From Bacteroidota bacterium (GTDB taxonomy: Bacteria > Bacteroidota > Bacteroidia > Flavobacteriales > Flavobacteriaceae), in the NCBI GenBank assembly GCA_021793535.1, contig JAJYSO010000118.1:1-6133 (forward strand): a stretch of 6,133 bases of DNA, written 5' to 3'. A program made the position numbers and the translations under genes. Below, one piece after another: positions 1-5,873 of this stretch; position 1 is the first letter of the stretch; every line of letters begins with the position of its first letter. The notes under the pieces are model-generated. The model made no database searches and was not told where the DNA came from. It worked only from the letters and a program-made list of their open reading frames with translations.

Positions 1-2
1 CG

Positions 3-185
3 ATCTTTGCCTATGATGAGCATGGACTGAAATTAAAAGAGGAAATCATTGGTCAAAAGGGGAAGGTACTTCGTCAAACAGATTATTCCTATACCCTGGA
101 TGCACAGGGGAATTGGACCAAGCAAATTGTGTTTGAATCTCAAAAACCAGAGATGATCATTGAGCGAGAAATCACCTACTATTAA
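3..185 (+). CDS. C-terminal end of a YD/RHS-like repeat protein (5' partial)
   Basis: An open frame enters from the left edge (first full codon at nt 3) and stops at TAA 183-185, leaving 60 C-terminal residues. The visible part has the aromatic/Gly pattern of YD-type (RHS-like) beta repeats: FAYDEHG near the start, then YSYTLDAQGNWTK, and an ending EREITYY. Bacteroidota encode many such proteins, often secreted or lipoproteins annotated as RHS/YD-repeat or sugar-binding-like. The start, any signal peptide and any N-terminal domain lie outside the window, so no specific function can be given. The next gene begins about 270 nt later behind its own candidate promoter, so the two are probably not one operon. 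The reading frame is well supported; the family call rests on one to two repeats only. Confidence 0.6.
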   Translation: MFAYDEHGLKLKEEIIGQKGKVLRQTDYSYTLDAQGNWTKQIVFESQKPEMIIEREITYY

Positions 186-231
186 AAGCACATTCTCCTT
201 AAATTTATAGGGGCATAAACGTTAAAACTTT

Positions 232-266
232 ATTTTGTTCAGCAGCGAAACTGTAGTGAGCAAAAT
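232..266. repeat. Imperfect inverted repeat / predicted RNA hairpin
   Basis: The left arm ATTTTGTTCA (232-241) pairs with TGAGCAAAAT (257-266) over 10 positions, with one G-T wobble. Inside it GCAG (242-245) pairs with CTGT (251-254), closing a CGAAA loop and leaving a 2-nt AG bulge (255-256), for about 14 pairs in all. It begins 46 nt after the upstream stop codon. No U-tract follows the right arm, so it is not a classical intrinsic terminator. It could still protect the 3' end of the upstream transcript or be part of a leader or small RNA. The pairing is seen directly; any role is inference. Confidence 0.45.
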
Positions 267-358
267 TATGGGACGATATACTCTGAAGCGAAGGGCGCCC
301 TTTATAGCTATATGTTAAGGTTCTAAGATGAAAAGTTTTTTACTTCTTATTCCCACTT

Positions 359-366
359 TAAATTTG
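359..366 (+). promoter_or_regulatory. Candidate Bacteroidota -7 element (TAAATTTG) for the baeRF gene
   Basis: TAAATTTG matches the Bacteroidota primary sigma factor -7 consensus TAnnTTTG. The expected -33 position, about 19 nt upstream, holds only a T-run (336-341) and no clear TTG, so the match is partial. Transcription would start near nt 373, giving a leader of roughly 85 nt to the ATG at 460. A motif this short in AT-rich DNA can occur by chance. Confidence 0.3.
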
Positions 367-459
367 AAGATTACGTTAAATGGAGTATGAACTCCGTGGA
401 TTTCAATTATCTTGATGACAAATCTATGTCGATTTTTTTATTCATTTAAACATGTCATC

Positions 460-1536
460 ATGAGAGAGATATTAGAAAGACTTACCAAGGTTCACTCACC
501 GGTGTGTATTTCCATTATTTTAAAAACCCACCGCATCCATCCGGAAAACAAAAAGGACAGTCTGTTGTTGAAAAATTTAATTACGGAAACCCATGCCCGC
601 TTGGAAGATGAATACGGTAAAGAAGCTGCAAGTACCTATACCGACAAATTGAAAAAATTAGCTGAAAAGATAGATCATAACCACAACGATTTGGGGCTTG
701 TTCTTTTTGTCAGTGATGAAATTGAAGAATATGTTCGCTTGCCTATCAGCCCCAATACGCGCATCATCTTGGATCAGACTTTTGCAACCCGTTCTCTTAT
801 TCGGGCTTTAAAGTGGTCCATGGAATATTATGTTCTGGTTTTAAGTAAAGGGAAAGCGCGTTTAATAAAGGCCAGTAGTGATAAGGTTGTTAAAGAGTTT
901 GAAGATCGGGGGTTTCCTGTGACTGAGGAAGGGTTGCTGAAGATGCCCCCCATTGATGGGGCTAACGCCACCCGTGTATCCAATTTGACCCGAGAGTTTT
1001 TTAACCAAGTGGATAAGGCAGTCAACCGTATTCGTAAAGAACATCCGCTTCCGGTAATTGTATGTGCCCAAGAAGTCAATTATGCGGATTATTTAAAAGA
1101 AGCCGATCAGCCCGATACCCTCTTGGGCCGTGTATTATTGAAAAACGCAGAGGAAAAAGCTCTCAAACTGGTGCAGGATGCCTGGCCACATGTACGTGAA
1201 ATGCGTATAAATAAACAACGTGAACGGATCGTTGAGTTGGAGGAAGCTTTTCAAAATGGGAACTACCTAAGTGATCTAAATGAAGTTTGGACGGCGGTGC
1301 AAGAAGGAAGAGGGAAAACTATTTTTGTGGAAGAGGGGTATTACCAGCCGGTAGTAGATCGAAAAGGCGTACTCAAGCCCGTCTCGAAAGAGACGAATTT
1401 TGATCAAGTGGATCGAGACGATATTGTCGATGAAATGATTGAGTTTACTTTAAAGTTCGGAGGTGACGTTGTCTTTATGGAGCGCGATGGGTTGGCAAAG
1501 TTTGACCGTAATATAGCTTTGATCACGCGTTATTAA
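460..1536 (+). CDS. baeRF-type protein (bacterial eRF1/aRF1 homologue), probably baeRF family 3
   Basis: Soluble protein of 358 residues from the ATG at 460. It matches the general layout of the bacterial archaeo-eukaryotic release-factor (baeRF) superfamily. The N-terminal domain has a hydrophobic strand running into a THR motif (CISIILKTHR, 17-25) and a charged segment KKDSLLLKNLI (31-41). The middle domain has YYVLVLSKGKARLIKAS (123-139). The C-terminal L7Ae-like domain has LPVIVCAQ (197-204), a GRGKTIFVEEGY turn (283-294) and GGDVVFM followed by the terminal IALITRY (352-358), the usual baeRF ending. No GGQ tripeptide is present; the loop region near 160-175 reads PPIDGANATR, so classical peptidyl-tRNA hydrolysis by GGQ is not expected. 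Proposed family roles are ribosome rescue or translation quality control, without direct proof for this protein. The frame stays open upstream to ATG 415 and TTG 412, but those 15-16 extra residues (hydrophobic and aromatic) do not look like family sequence, so 460 is preferred. It appears monocistronic. The subfamily number is a best guess. Confidence 0.75.
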   Translation: MREILERLTKVHSPVCISIILKTHRIHPENKKDSLLLKNLITETHARLEDEYGKEAASTYTDKLKKLAEKIDHNHNDLGLVLFVSDEIEEYVRLPISPNTRIILDQTFATRSLIRALKWSMEYYVLVLSKGKARLIKASSDKVVKEFEDRGFPVTEEGLLKMPPIDGANATRVSNLTREFFNQVDKAVNRIRKEHPLPVIVCAQEVNYADYLKEADQPDTLLGRVLLKNAEEKALKLVQDAWPHVREMRINKQRERIVELEEAFQNGNYLSDLNEVWTAVQEGRGKTIFVEEGYYQPVVDRKGVLKPVSKETNFDQVDRDDIVDEMIEFTLKFGGDVVFMERDGLAKFDRNIALITRY

Positions 1537-1676
1537 TAGGGAGCTACACTGCATCTCTACGTTGTTCTTGGCCAGGTATAAAGGAGTTTTGGGGATAATA
1601 GCTTAACCTTAAGAGTGGAAAAGGATTTAAGCCCATAACTTTTACGTGTTTTTCAGGGGCATTAAAAAAGGGCTGT

Positions 1677-1684
1677 TATCTTTG
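1677..1684 (+). promoter_or_regulatory. -7 element (TATCTTTG) of the transporter-btuB-btuG operon
   Basis: TATCTTTG is a full match to the Bacteroidota -7 consensus TAnnTTTG and lies 11 nt before the ATG at 1696. The expected -33 region around 1650-1655 is T-rich (GTTTTTC) but lacks an exact TTG. Transcription would begin near nt 1690, giving a very short or nearly leaderless mRNA; Bacteroidota do not rely on Shine-Dalgarno sites, so this is acceptable. This is the only convincing promoter found upstream of the three-gene unit. Confidence 0.55.
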
Positions 1685-1694
1685 CAGCAAAGAT
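1678..1694. repeat. Perfect inverted repeat over the operon promoter (ATCTTTG-CAG-CAAAGAT)
   Basis: Arms of 7 bp (1678-1684 and 1688-1694) are exact reverse complements around a 3-nt centre, CAG. The left arm is most of the -7 element and the right arm covers the expected transcription start, immediately before the start codon. It could be an operator for a dimeric regulator, but half of it is fixed by the promoter consensus, so chance is a real alternative. Confidence 0.4.
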
Positions 1695-1695
1695 T

Positions 1696-2688
1696 ATGAT
1701 AATGCCCAAAAACATAAGAATTGATCCTTTTGTTCTTGCTCTAATTGGCAGTGTCGCTGTTGCCTACTTTTTACCTTTTTTAGGATCTTCAAGCAGCCCG
1801 GTAGACTTAAATCGTATAAGCAGTTATGGGATTTCTCTTATCTTCTTATTTTATGGATTGAGTCTGAATACAGAGGCGATCAAAAACGGATTGAAAAACT
1901 GGCGTTTACACGTGATTATTCAAGCCAGCACTTTCGTTTTATTTCCTTTACTCATCTTACCTTTTTATCCATTATTTAAAAATGGCCCTTATGAATTGTT
2001 ATGGCTGGCCTTTTTGTTTATGGCTGCTTTACCCAGCACGGTTTCGTCTTCTGTAGTTTTAGTGTCCATGGCAAAAGGAAATCTTCCAGCAGCTATTTTT
2101 AATGCGAGCATATCTGGAATTATCGGTATCGTCCTCACTCCTCTCTGGATGACTCCTTTTGTGCAGAAATCGAATGTCGAATTTGATTTTACCAGTATCT
2201 ATATGCAACTGATCACGGAAATCGTCATCCCTTTAACTTTAGGACTGCTTTTAAGAAAACCTTTTGGAGCTTTAGCGTTGAAGTATAAACGTCAACTGGA
2301 TCTTTTTGATAAGTTTGTTATCCTGCTCATTGTATATAAGAGCTTTGTACATTCTTTTGAAGACAACATTTTTACCAGTGTGAGTATTTCTGCTTTACTC
2401 TTGTTGGTGGCCCTTGTAATTGGCTTATTCTTTTTGATGTATAACTTGACAGGATGGGTGGGTAAGTTACTGAAATTTAGCGAACCGGATCGCATCACCA
2501 ACCAGTTTTGTGGGACAAAAAAATCATTGATCCACGGGACGGTCTTTTCTGAGGCACTTTTTGGACCAACCAGTATTATTGGAATCCTATTGTTGCCCTT
2601 GATGATCTACCACGCCTTACAGATTCTGATTATCAGTATATATGCTACAAAAATTAGAGAGAAGAGGATGCAGGAAATCTTGGAATAA
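1696..2688 (+). CDS. Bile acid:sodium symporter (SBF/BASS) family transporter, SLC10A7/YfeH-like
   Basis: Inner-membrane carrier of 330 residues, the usual size for the SBF-like branch of the BASS family (secondary, typically Na+-coupled transporters). About ten hydrophobic segments can be traced, near residues 11-29, 42-57, 71-92, 100-124, 129-152, 168-186, 204-220, 228-254, 268-285 and 291-317, matching the two five-helix repeats of the fold. Family-type motifs are LPSTVSSSVVLVSMAKGN (112-129), which lies in the first crossover region, and FCGTKKSLIHG (271-281) in the second. Either ATG 1696 or ATG 1702 could start translation; both lie just behind a -7 element. The gene is first of three, and its 3' end overlaps the open frame of the TonB-dependent receptor, so they are probably co-transcribed. 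BASS carriers move diverse organic anions and vitamin precursors, and most bacterial ones do not carry bile acids in nature. The position suggests a part in the uptake of the corrinoid handled by the next two genes, but this is inference from context only. Confidence 0.8.
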   Translation: MIMPKNIRIDPFVLALIGSVAVAYFLPFLGSSSSPVDLNRISSYGISLIFLFYGLSLNTEAIKNGLKNWRLHVIIQASTFVLFPLLILPFYPLFKNGPYELLWLAFLFMAALPSTVSSSVVLVSMAKGNLPAAIFNASISGIIGIVLTPLWMTPFVQKSNVEFDFTSIYMQLITEIVIPLTLGLLLRKPFGALALKYKRQLDLFDKFVILLIVYKSFVHSFEDNIFTSVSISALLLLVALVIGLFFLMYNLTGWVGKLLKFSEPDRITNQFCGTKKSLIHGTVFSEALFGPTSIIGILLLPLMIYHALQILIISIYATKIREKRMQEILE

Positions 2689-4609
2689 CATTAAAGATTT
2701 GCACTTGAATAGCCTAAGGATTCGGATTATCTTTAAAAGGTTTTCCCGGACGTTTTCCTTGCAGATTCGAAAATGGGGGGGCCTGGGTTGCTTTCTTTTT
2801 AGCGCCTGTTTGTATGGGCAAAAAGCACTGGAAGGTTCTCCAGAAACTGAATTATTGGATTCGGTTTATCTTCAAAGCCCTATACTCCGCGATTTTTCGG
2901 TTGGCCAAGGGGTGCAATCTCTTCCGGATGTACTCACGATGACGAGCCGCCCTTCTTTAGGTTCTTTATTGAATTACACCACCCCCATTTATTTTAAAGA
3001 AAATGGCTTGGGAATGGTGTCCTCTCCTTCTTTTCGAGGGACGACAGCCTCGCAAACGGCCGTGCTTTGGAATGGTATTCCTATCAATTCTAGTTTTAAC
3101 GGGCAGCTGGATTTCAACACGATTAATGCAGGGAGCTATACGGCTATCCAGGTGCGTCCTGGCGGAGGGAGTCTGTTATATGGGAGCAGTGCAATAGGAG
3201 GAACGGTACATCTAGAAAACCACTTAGAGTTTAAAAAAAAATTTGACCATGAGCTCTACCTGAGTCATGGGAGTTATCACACTTGGGAAAATACCTATCG
3301 ATTGGCCGTTGCCAATAAGAAGTGGAGCTTTAGTGGAGCACTTTTCCAAAATAGTTCTGCTAACGATTATACCTTTCATAAAAGAGAGGGAAAAAATACC
3401 AATGGAGCATATAAAAATTATGGTTTGGATCTTGCTTTAGGGTATCGAATTAATTCGAAAAATAGGTTGTATGGGTATGCTCAGCTTTATAATGGTGATC
3501 GTCATTTCCCTATTTTTTACAATTCAGAGACCCCCACAAAGTATAGGGATTTTAATGTGCGGACTTTATTGGAATGGAAGGCAAAATGGAAGCGGTTTCA
3601 ACCCACCTTAAAACTGGCTTTTTTAAATGATCAATATCGGTTTTACCCCAATACCACCCAAAAAAGGTATGCTTTTGGAACTACTCACACCTTTGTGGGC
3701 CGCTACAACTTGCGTTATGTGCTCAGCCCCAATCTTTTACTCAATACCTTTGTGAATCATGAATATACCCAAGGAAAGGGATCGGATATCACTGCTGATC
3801 GTCGGAATGTCACCGCCTTTGGTGTGGTGTTTAGACATGATCTTTCTTCGCGTTGGCGTTATCAAATCGGCCTGAGAAAAGAAGCGACTAAAGCCTACGG
3901 AAGTCCCCTTTTATATTCTTTGGGCATGGAGTACAAAATAGCCCCTTTTTACGCGTTAAAACTCAATGCTTCTAAAAATTTTAGACGGCCTACTTTTAAT
4001 GATTTATTTTGGATCAATGCCGGTAATAAGGAACTCAAAGCAGAACAATCCCATCAAATTGAATTGGGAAATTATCTTCACTACAAGCAGTGGAAGATTC
4101 AAGTGACGGGTTATTTTAATGATATTAACGATATGATTCATTGGGTACCTGTATCGGGTCCACTTTTTAAGCCGGTGAATGAAGAGCACATTCAAACGTA
4201 TGGGGTGGAAACCTTATGGGGCTGGGAGAAGAGTTTTAAGGAAGATAGGCTCCATTGGAATGTCACCTATGCTTATACGATATCTAAGGATAAGCGAACG
4301 GGACGACAGCTGGTTTACGTGCCTTATCACAAAGCTACTGTGGTGGCACGTTATACGAGGAAGCGATTTGAGCTCAGCTATCAAATGGTATATAATGGCC
4401 GTGTATTTTTGCAATCGGATAATGACTTTGGGGCCACCTTGCCAGGCTATGGGGTTCATGATATGGAGGCTTCTTATCAGATGGGTAAGCACGATACATT
4501 TCGTATCGGAGGAAAAGTCAGGAATTTGTTTGATATTTCCTATCAGAATGTTGAACGTTATGAAATGCCGGGAATTAATTTTAGTATATTCGTGAACATA
4601 AAATTATAG
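2642..4609 (+). CDS. btuB: TonB-dependent outer-membrane receptor, BtuB-like (probable corrinoid/vitamin B12 uptake)
   Basis: Energised outer-membrane channel of the vitamin/siderophore class. Coordinates use the only in-frame ATG (655 residues), which overlaps the transporter gene by 47 nt. A signal peptide becomes visible only at about residues 41-60 (QIRK, then a hydrophobic stretch ending ACLYGQ), so translation more likely begins at a TTG at 2699, 2705 or 2759. The plug domain spans roughly 70-195, with SFRGTTASQTAVLWNGIPIN (130-149) and LLYGSSAIGGTVHLEN (178-193). The beta-barrel follows to the end, with RRPTFNDLFW-INAGNKELKAEQS near 448-471 and the C-terminal NLFDISYQNVERYEMPG (628-644), and a final aromatic-rich strand. 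There is no N-terminal carboxypeptidase-like domain, and the length is well below SusC-type glycan receptors, which favours a vitamin-type receptor. The B12 assignment rests on BtuB-like motifs plus the BtuG-like lipoprotein 3 nt downstream. A G7 run and an A9 run lie in the gene. The TonB-dependent receptor call is near certain; the substrate is probable. Confidence 0.8.
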   Translation: MLQKLERRGCRKSWNNIKDLHLNSLRIRIIFKRFSRTFSLQIRKWGGLGCFLFSACLYGQKALEGSPETELLDSVYLQSPILRDFSVGQGVQSLPDVLTMTSRPSLGSLLNYTTPIYFKENGLGMVSSPSFRGTTASQTAVLWNGIPINSSFNGQLDFNTINAGSYTAIQVRPGGGSLLYGSSAIGGTVHLENHLEFKKKFDHELYLSHGSYHTWENTYRLAVANKKWSFSGALFQNSSANDYTFHKREGKNTNGAYKNYGLDLALGYRINSKNRLYGYAQLYNGDRHFPIFYNSETPTKYRDFNVRTLLEWKAKWKRFQPTLKLAFLNDQYRFYPNTTQKRYAFGTTHTFVGRYNLRYVLSPNLLLNTFVNHEYTQGKGSDITADRRNVTAFGVVFRHDLSSRWRYQIGLRKEATKAYGSPLLYSLGMEYKIAPFYALKLNASKNFRRPTFNDLFWINAGNKELKAEQSHQIELGNYLHYKQWKIQVTGYFNDINDMIHWVPVSGPLFKPVNEEHIQTYGVETLWGWEKSFKEDRLHWNVTYAYTISKDKRTGRQLVYVPYHKATVVARYTRKRFELSYQMVYNGRVFLQSDNDFGATLPGYGVHDMEASYQMGKHDTFRIGGKVRNLFDISYQNVERYEMPGINFSIFVNIKL

Positions 4610-4612
4610 GTT

Positions 4613-5680
4613 ATGAAAGTCGTTAAAAATTTGCTTTTTGCCGCTATGGCGCTCTTTACGTTGTTCTCTTGTAGTTTGGAGAGCAGTACTCCTCCTCCGA
4701 TTATTGGAGGCCCAGATCCGGTGGAAAGCATTTTAGATCGTGGTTTTTTTGTAACGAATGAAGGACAATTTCCCAATTCGGGAAGCGTGAGCTTTATCAG
4801 TAATGACTTAGATGTTTCCGAGCAGAAGATCTACTTGAATGTGAATGGAAGCGGTGATCTGGGCAGTGGACTACAATCTATGTTCTTCGATACCAATGGA
4901 CATGCTTTTATCATTTCAAATGGAGGCAATTTTATTACTGCAGTGAACCGATCAACTTTTGAGCATTTAGGGCGGGCTGAAATGGGGCTAGAGGTTCCGC
5001 GATATGGTGTAGTTGTTGGAGAAAAAATATATGTTACCAATCAGGGGGATTTCACCACTCCTAATGATGATTATGTTGCCGTGTTGAGTCTGCAAGACCT
5101 CTCTTTGGAGAAGAAAATTACAGTGGGATCTTATGTAGAGCATATTTTTAGGGGACCGAATGATTTGATCTACATTGAGGGTACAGCCTTTGATCAAGGC
5201 AATAGTATTGCTGTCTTAGACCCCTCGAGTAATGAAATTGTGGAAACTATTGAAACGGCGGATGCCTTAAACTCTATAGCGCTGGATAATGCCAACATTT
5301 ATGCTTTAACGGCGCATAAACTTCAGAAATTTAACCTTCAAACTGGTGCGCTAGAGCAAGAGATTGATTTGGAGGATGGGCAGGAGGCTAGACAGTTACG
5401 CTATAGTGATGGGAACTTATACTATACAGTGGGGGCTTCGGTATTCAAATACAATACTTCCTTTGCAGACGAGGTGCCCTCGGAACCAATTTTGAGTTAT
5501 GTTTCTGGTTCGGAATATGGGGCTGTGTATGGGTTTGAAGTTCACAAGAACAAAATTTATATTGCTGACGCCGGTGATTTTACATCCAAAGGCTTTGTAG
5601 AGGTTTTTTCCGCAGAGGGATCTTCTCTAGGGAAGTTCGATGTGGGAGTAGGGCCAAATGGGTTTTATTTCAATGAATAA
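4613..5680 (+). CDS. btuG: Surface lipoprotein with beta-propeller fold, BtuG-like (YncE/DUF5074-type)
   Basis: Lipoprotein of 355 residues. Its N-terminus, MKVVKNLLFAAMALFTLFSC, is a lipoprotein signal peptide with the lipidated Cys at position 20, followed by SLESS; an acidic residue soon after the Cys fits export to the cell surface in Bacteroidota. A Pro/Gly-rich linker (26-36) leads into a beta-propeller. The same blade-edge motif recurs: FFVTNEGQF (45-53), YVTNQGDF (140-147) and YIADAGDF (316-323), the last two followed by a strand such as VAVLSL or VEVFS. The C-terminus, GVGPNGFYF, is the usual closing strand of this group. BtuG proteins of Bacteroides are seven-bladed propellers that bind cobalamin tightly and cap BtuB; a propeller lipoprotein directly behind a BtuB-like receptor is that arrangement. 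Only 3 nt separate the receptor's TAG from this ATG, which suggests translational coupling. Caveat: other YncE-like lipoproteins share the fold, and no ligand-binding residues can be verified here. Confidence 0.72.
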   Translation: MKVVKNLLFAAMALFTLFSCSLESSTPPPIIGGPDPVESILDRGFFVTNEGQFPNSGSVSFISNDLDVSEQKIYLNVNGSGDLGSGLQSMFFDTNGHAFIISNGGNFITAVNRSTFEHLGRAEMGLEVPRYGVVVGEKIYVTNQGDFTTPNDDYVAVLSLQDLSLEKKITVGSYVEHIFRGPNDLIYIEGTAFDQGNSIAVLDPSSNEIVETIETADALNSIALDNANIYALTAHKLQKFNLQTGALEQEIDLEDGQEARQLRYSDGNLYYTVGASVFKYNTSFADEVPSEPILSYVSGSEYGAVYGFEVHKNKIYIADAGDFTSKGFVEVFSAEGSSLGKFDVGVGPNGFYFNE

Positions 5681-5873
5681 AGTGAAAAAGCGATAAAGGA
5701 ATTTGGGGATTGGGTCACAGAAGATTTAAATAGACATTTTTAAAATGGAAAGAAGGAAGAATGGACAGCCTATTTTGGCATATCCGACTTCTTGTATTGG
5801 TTTGTCTAGAGTCAATCTTCAGATCTCCTAAAGATTGGAAAATAAATTGTTTCTTTGCACAAAACTTAATCCG
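5681..5873. other. Intergenic region with no recognised gene or terminator
   Basis: About 190 nt separate the lipoprotein gene from the next one. No hairpin followed by a T-run was found that would mark an intrinsic terminator. Open frames of 28 and 38 codons start at 5744 and 5761 but have no recognisable features. The only likely signal is the -7-like element at 5850-5857. Confidence 0.4.
5850..5857 (+). promoter_or_regulatory. Weak -7-like element (TTTCTTTG) before the Ig-like lipoprotein gene
   Basis: TTTCTTTG differs from the consensus TAnnTTTG at one position (T for A) and is followed by CACAAAA, closely resembling the TATCTTTG-CAGCAAAG arrangement in front of the transporter gene. It lies 16 nt before the GTG at 5874, giving a leader of about 10 nt. 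No well-spaced TTG is seen at -33. Confidence 0.35.

Noticed and set aside
261..268. CAAAATTA, a minus-strand match to TAnnTTTG
   Set aside because: There is no -33 partner and no minus-strand gene for it to drive; it is part of the hairpin arm.
328..390. Short open frame of 20 codons starting MKSFLLLIPT
   Set aside because: It resembles the beginning of a signal peptide but stops at once, contains the candidate -7 element and has no supporting features.
828..1079. Minus-strand frames of 69-83 codons across the baeRF gene
   Set aside because: Shadow frames of a well-supported gene, with no motifs or start context of their own.
1601..1632. GCTTAA / TTAAGC inverted pair between the baeRF and transporter genes, considered as a terminator
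   Set aside because: Only 6 bp, a 20-nt gap and no following T-run.
4179..4595. 138-codon frame on the + strand inside the receptor gene, and minus-strand frames over the same region
   Set aside because: They lie in other frames of a clear TonB-dependent receptor barrel and show no protein family features.
4694..4710. CCTCC...GGAGG inverted repeat early in the BtuG-like gene
   Set aside because: It is explained by the Pro-Pro and Gly-Gly codons of the linker; short and with no further evidence of a regulatory role.
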